Shown here: positions 63,301-64,000 of the stretch, in pieces
Layout: each line of letters begins with the position of its first letter
Numbering within the stretch: the first letter of the stretch is position 1
Source of the DNA: Oceanospirillum sp964342385
GTDB taxonomy: Bacteria > Pseudomonadota > Gammaproteobacteria > Pseudomonadales > Halomonadaceae
Direction: 5' to 3'
Assembly: GCA_964342385.1 (NCBI GenBank)
Contig: CAYFGP010000003.1
Coordinates: 62,001-126,000, forward strand
DNA length: 64,000 nt
Notes under the pieces: model-generated
Databases searched by the model: none
What the model was told of the DNA's origin: nothing
The model's input: only the letters and a program-made list of their open reading frames with translations
Made by a program: the position numbers and the translations under genes

Positions 63301-64000
63301 TGTTATTGCTCGGACAACTGCACTTAATATCTATTGGCAAATGGGTGAGTTAAATCAGATTGGTTCCCTAGCACCAGGATGGATTCAAGATGCTAAAGCC
63401 CGAGGGGATAAATTCTCTCTTGTTGAGTTAAATATGTTTCTTGGAATTTACGATGCTGCGAGAGGAGACTATATCAAAGGGCGTAAAACGATTGTGTCTG
63501 CAATTGAGTCTTGGCCATTGCAAGATTTTACTTTTCAGCACTGGGTCGCATCTAAAGCAATTACGCAAATTGATTTATTGTCTGGTCGGGAAGCTGAAGC
63601 TTGGCCGCGGTTACAACAAGAGATTAAGTTGGCTAAAAAAGCTGGTTTATTTGATTCTGTTTTTGTGCGCATCGACTTTATGTTCTTAAAGGGAAGGGTT
63701 GCATTGGCTTGTGCTGAGTCCGGCAGTAAATTAAGACCCTCGATGATAAAGGTTGCACAGAGAGAGTCTGATAGGCTCAGGAAGGAAAATAATCATGCAG
63801 CAAAAGGGCTGGGCTTTTGTCTTCTGGCTGCAGTCGCAAGGCTAAGGAATCAGCCAGAACAGGAAATCCTGGCCCTTAAAGAGTCATGTATCTATTTTGA
63901 ACTGGCTCAGATGGAATTGTATTTATTAGCGATGAATAATTGTTTGGCAAAAATTAATCGTGAACAAAGCACTCTTAAAAAAATAAAAGATCGTTTTATT
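60335..64000 (+). CDS. Ser/Thr protein kinase with AAA ATPase and repeat region (STAND-type signalling), runs past window end
   Basis: The frame opens with ATG at 60335, abutting the amine oxidase stop, and stays open for 1222 codons to the window end. Residues about 20-330 are a Hanks kinase domain: glycine loop LGRGGMGIVYEA, Lys in ALKAI, HLDIKPSN (about 172, with Leu instead of the usual Arg of HRD, so non-RD), DFGVAQ and the SPEYLDG region. Then an AAA_16/STAND-type ATPase: Walker A GAPGVGKSEL (about 353) and Walker B VIIFIDDIQWGDED (about 465). A long helical, probably TPR-like, region follows. This order matches PknK-type signalling proteins. It may sense a stimulus and act with the amine oxidase. 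Confidence 0.85.
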   Translation, partial: MATTSESTADSKILPFQIGNFLVKGVLGRGGMGIVYEAWDELNERSVALKAIQLNIPSALYRLKLEYRQVSSIVHPNLVGLYDLTYLDGHCYIVMEYIEGKALGHVIANTYGLDNRLEALTSTKILADSPYVDQSEVHWPPNKPFGSDINVLDIARQLAQGIFALHVGGVLHLDIKPSNMILKDDGQIKLLDFGVAQLINVKHRKLHYERAATLQYVSPEYLDGEVPTAASDWYSFGVVVFELITGKQYTRRLFHRNPHEQAIFDEVTLTLLNDYLPSKITLLLERLLNEDPLKRPPDREILEVFNIHEPLWHIGEEKDEKKVFIGRQDELEQLSNAFDCHREGKSNIVNVVGAPGVGKSELINHFLDAYKDSLILVGRCYERETVPFKALDMVIDDFSEYLKSLPATIRDSYVVDGFEYLAILFPVLKYLVPDKTLNLNIDAAHCRILAMKALASSLTLIVNDQPVIIFIDDIQWGDEDSANLLINLMEFQSYKKPFIVLSERSGGDLNSRFTSTLNQFWSNSSSDMQYQTIEVESFDEKEGMTLVDALLGNAHAISEQRAQEIVRVSRGIPFILEQLLLYYDQTGAMENINAVGIIKSRLDVLSNQSREVLSLLAIAGQPVKVSAILEAAGVSNIDDFSFTCLRAQRFLIVQHDESVQYFHDQIRESVLILESENRVEEKARKLALVLEKYSDSDNSLLGRLFYQGGEDQKAISFMLRAADDAESSLAFSRAADLYQNVINWLPDSEFDESRRVKERKAIAWSKAGYGKKAAQLFSDLMRTGGVSDEERARLGALAAEQFMYGGHIEEGEKIFRPLLKKWRLPYPSSIKLATISIIYSALLLELKRRRLSSRAFSRSQKVHPKIELAFSVAQAMGNWDPIRSLHFSLIGLRLAISANDLPYIVQGLNIYALVRSYGGKQKDKEVSDSIFKQASSLAKQLDDPANTNYGLLLKGIAHTARSELRQGIQMIMEAESQFSQRLVDTKNNSVIARTTALNIYWQMGELNQIGSLAPGWIQDAKARGDKFSLVELNMFLGIYDAARGDYIKGRKTIVSAIESWPLQDFTFQHWVASKAITQIDLLSGREAEAWPRLQQEIKLAKKAGLFDSVFVRIDFMFLKGRVALACAESGSKLRPSMIKVAQRESDRLRKENNHAAKGLGFCLLAAVARLRNQPEQEILALKESCIYFELAQMELYLLAMNNCLAKINREQSTLKKIKDRFI

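Overview
The window looks like the chromosome of a marine or aquatic gammaproteobacterium. The best guess is Oceanospirillales or a relative, based on protein content (fused indolepyruvate ferredoxin oxidoreductase, ferric-citrate-type fec system, PAS/CZB chemoreceptor) and moderate GC; this is inference from recognised families, not a database match. Most genes are ordinary chromosomal genes in short operons. No tRNA, rRNA or CRISPR array was seen. Layout. 1-2.1 kb: the 3' part of an S-formylglutathione hydrolase and a CobW/P47K metallochaperone GTPase with a His-rich loop. 2.4-3.9 kb: two tandem palindromes in front of two tiny membrane-protein genes and a sterol-desaturase-family gene. 4.1-7.4 kb: a DUF1800/DUF1501 pair, the second with a Tat signal. 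7.9-9.7 kb: an AraC-type regulator convergent with a periplasmic solute-binding protein. 10.2-18.5 kb: an alkaline-phosphatase-superfamily hydrolase, a complete family-5 (Dpp/Opp-like) ABC importer with a fused double ATPase, and a HAD-IB phosphatase; together they suggest uptake and dephosphorylation of an organophosphorus compound. 18.9-24.5 kb: a PAS-MCP-CZB chemoreceptor, a MOSC protein and several hypotheticals. 24.6-30.0 kb: a MocR-type regulator divergent from the 1170-residue indolepyruvate ferredoxin oxidoreductase, with four copies of one operator-like 9-mer between them. 30.5-41.6 kb is a defence island: hsdM, hsdS, an AAA ATPase, a Fic protein, a SIR2-like protein, hsdR and a PLD-like nuclease-type gene, all on the + strand. 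41.9-50.7 kb is an iron-uptake block: fecBCDE on the + strand converges on fecI-fecR-fecA on the - strand, with a good Fur-box match upstream of fecI. 51.0-56.4 kb is a looser accessory stretch: an adenosine-deaminase-like lipoprotein, an XRE-S24 repressor that lacks both catalytic residues of the S24 fold, small hypotheticals, an esterase-like phytase-family lipoprotein and a GFA-family protein. 56.8-57.7 kb holds a decayed IS630-family transposase. 58.2 kb to the end has a flavin amine oxidase abutting a large Ser/Thr kinase-AAA ATPase signalling protein that runs off the window. At least four, probably five, copies of an 70-90 bp palindromic repeat family lie between genes (near 13.3, 21.0, 52.6, 54.4 and 56.5 kb). 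The most promising candidates for something undescribed are the amine oxidase-kinase pair, the accessory genes inside the type I restriction locus, the transporter/phosphoesterase module, the non-cleavable S24 repressor and the dispersed repeat.
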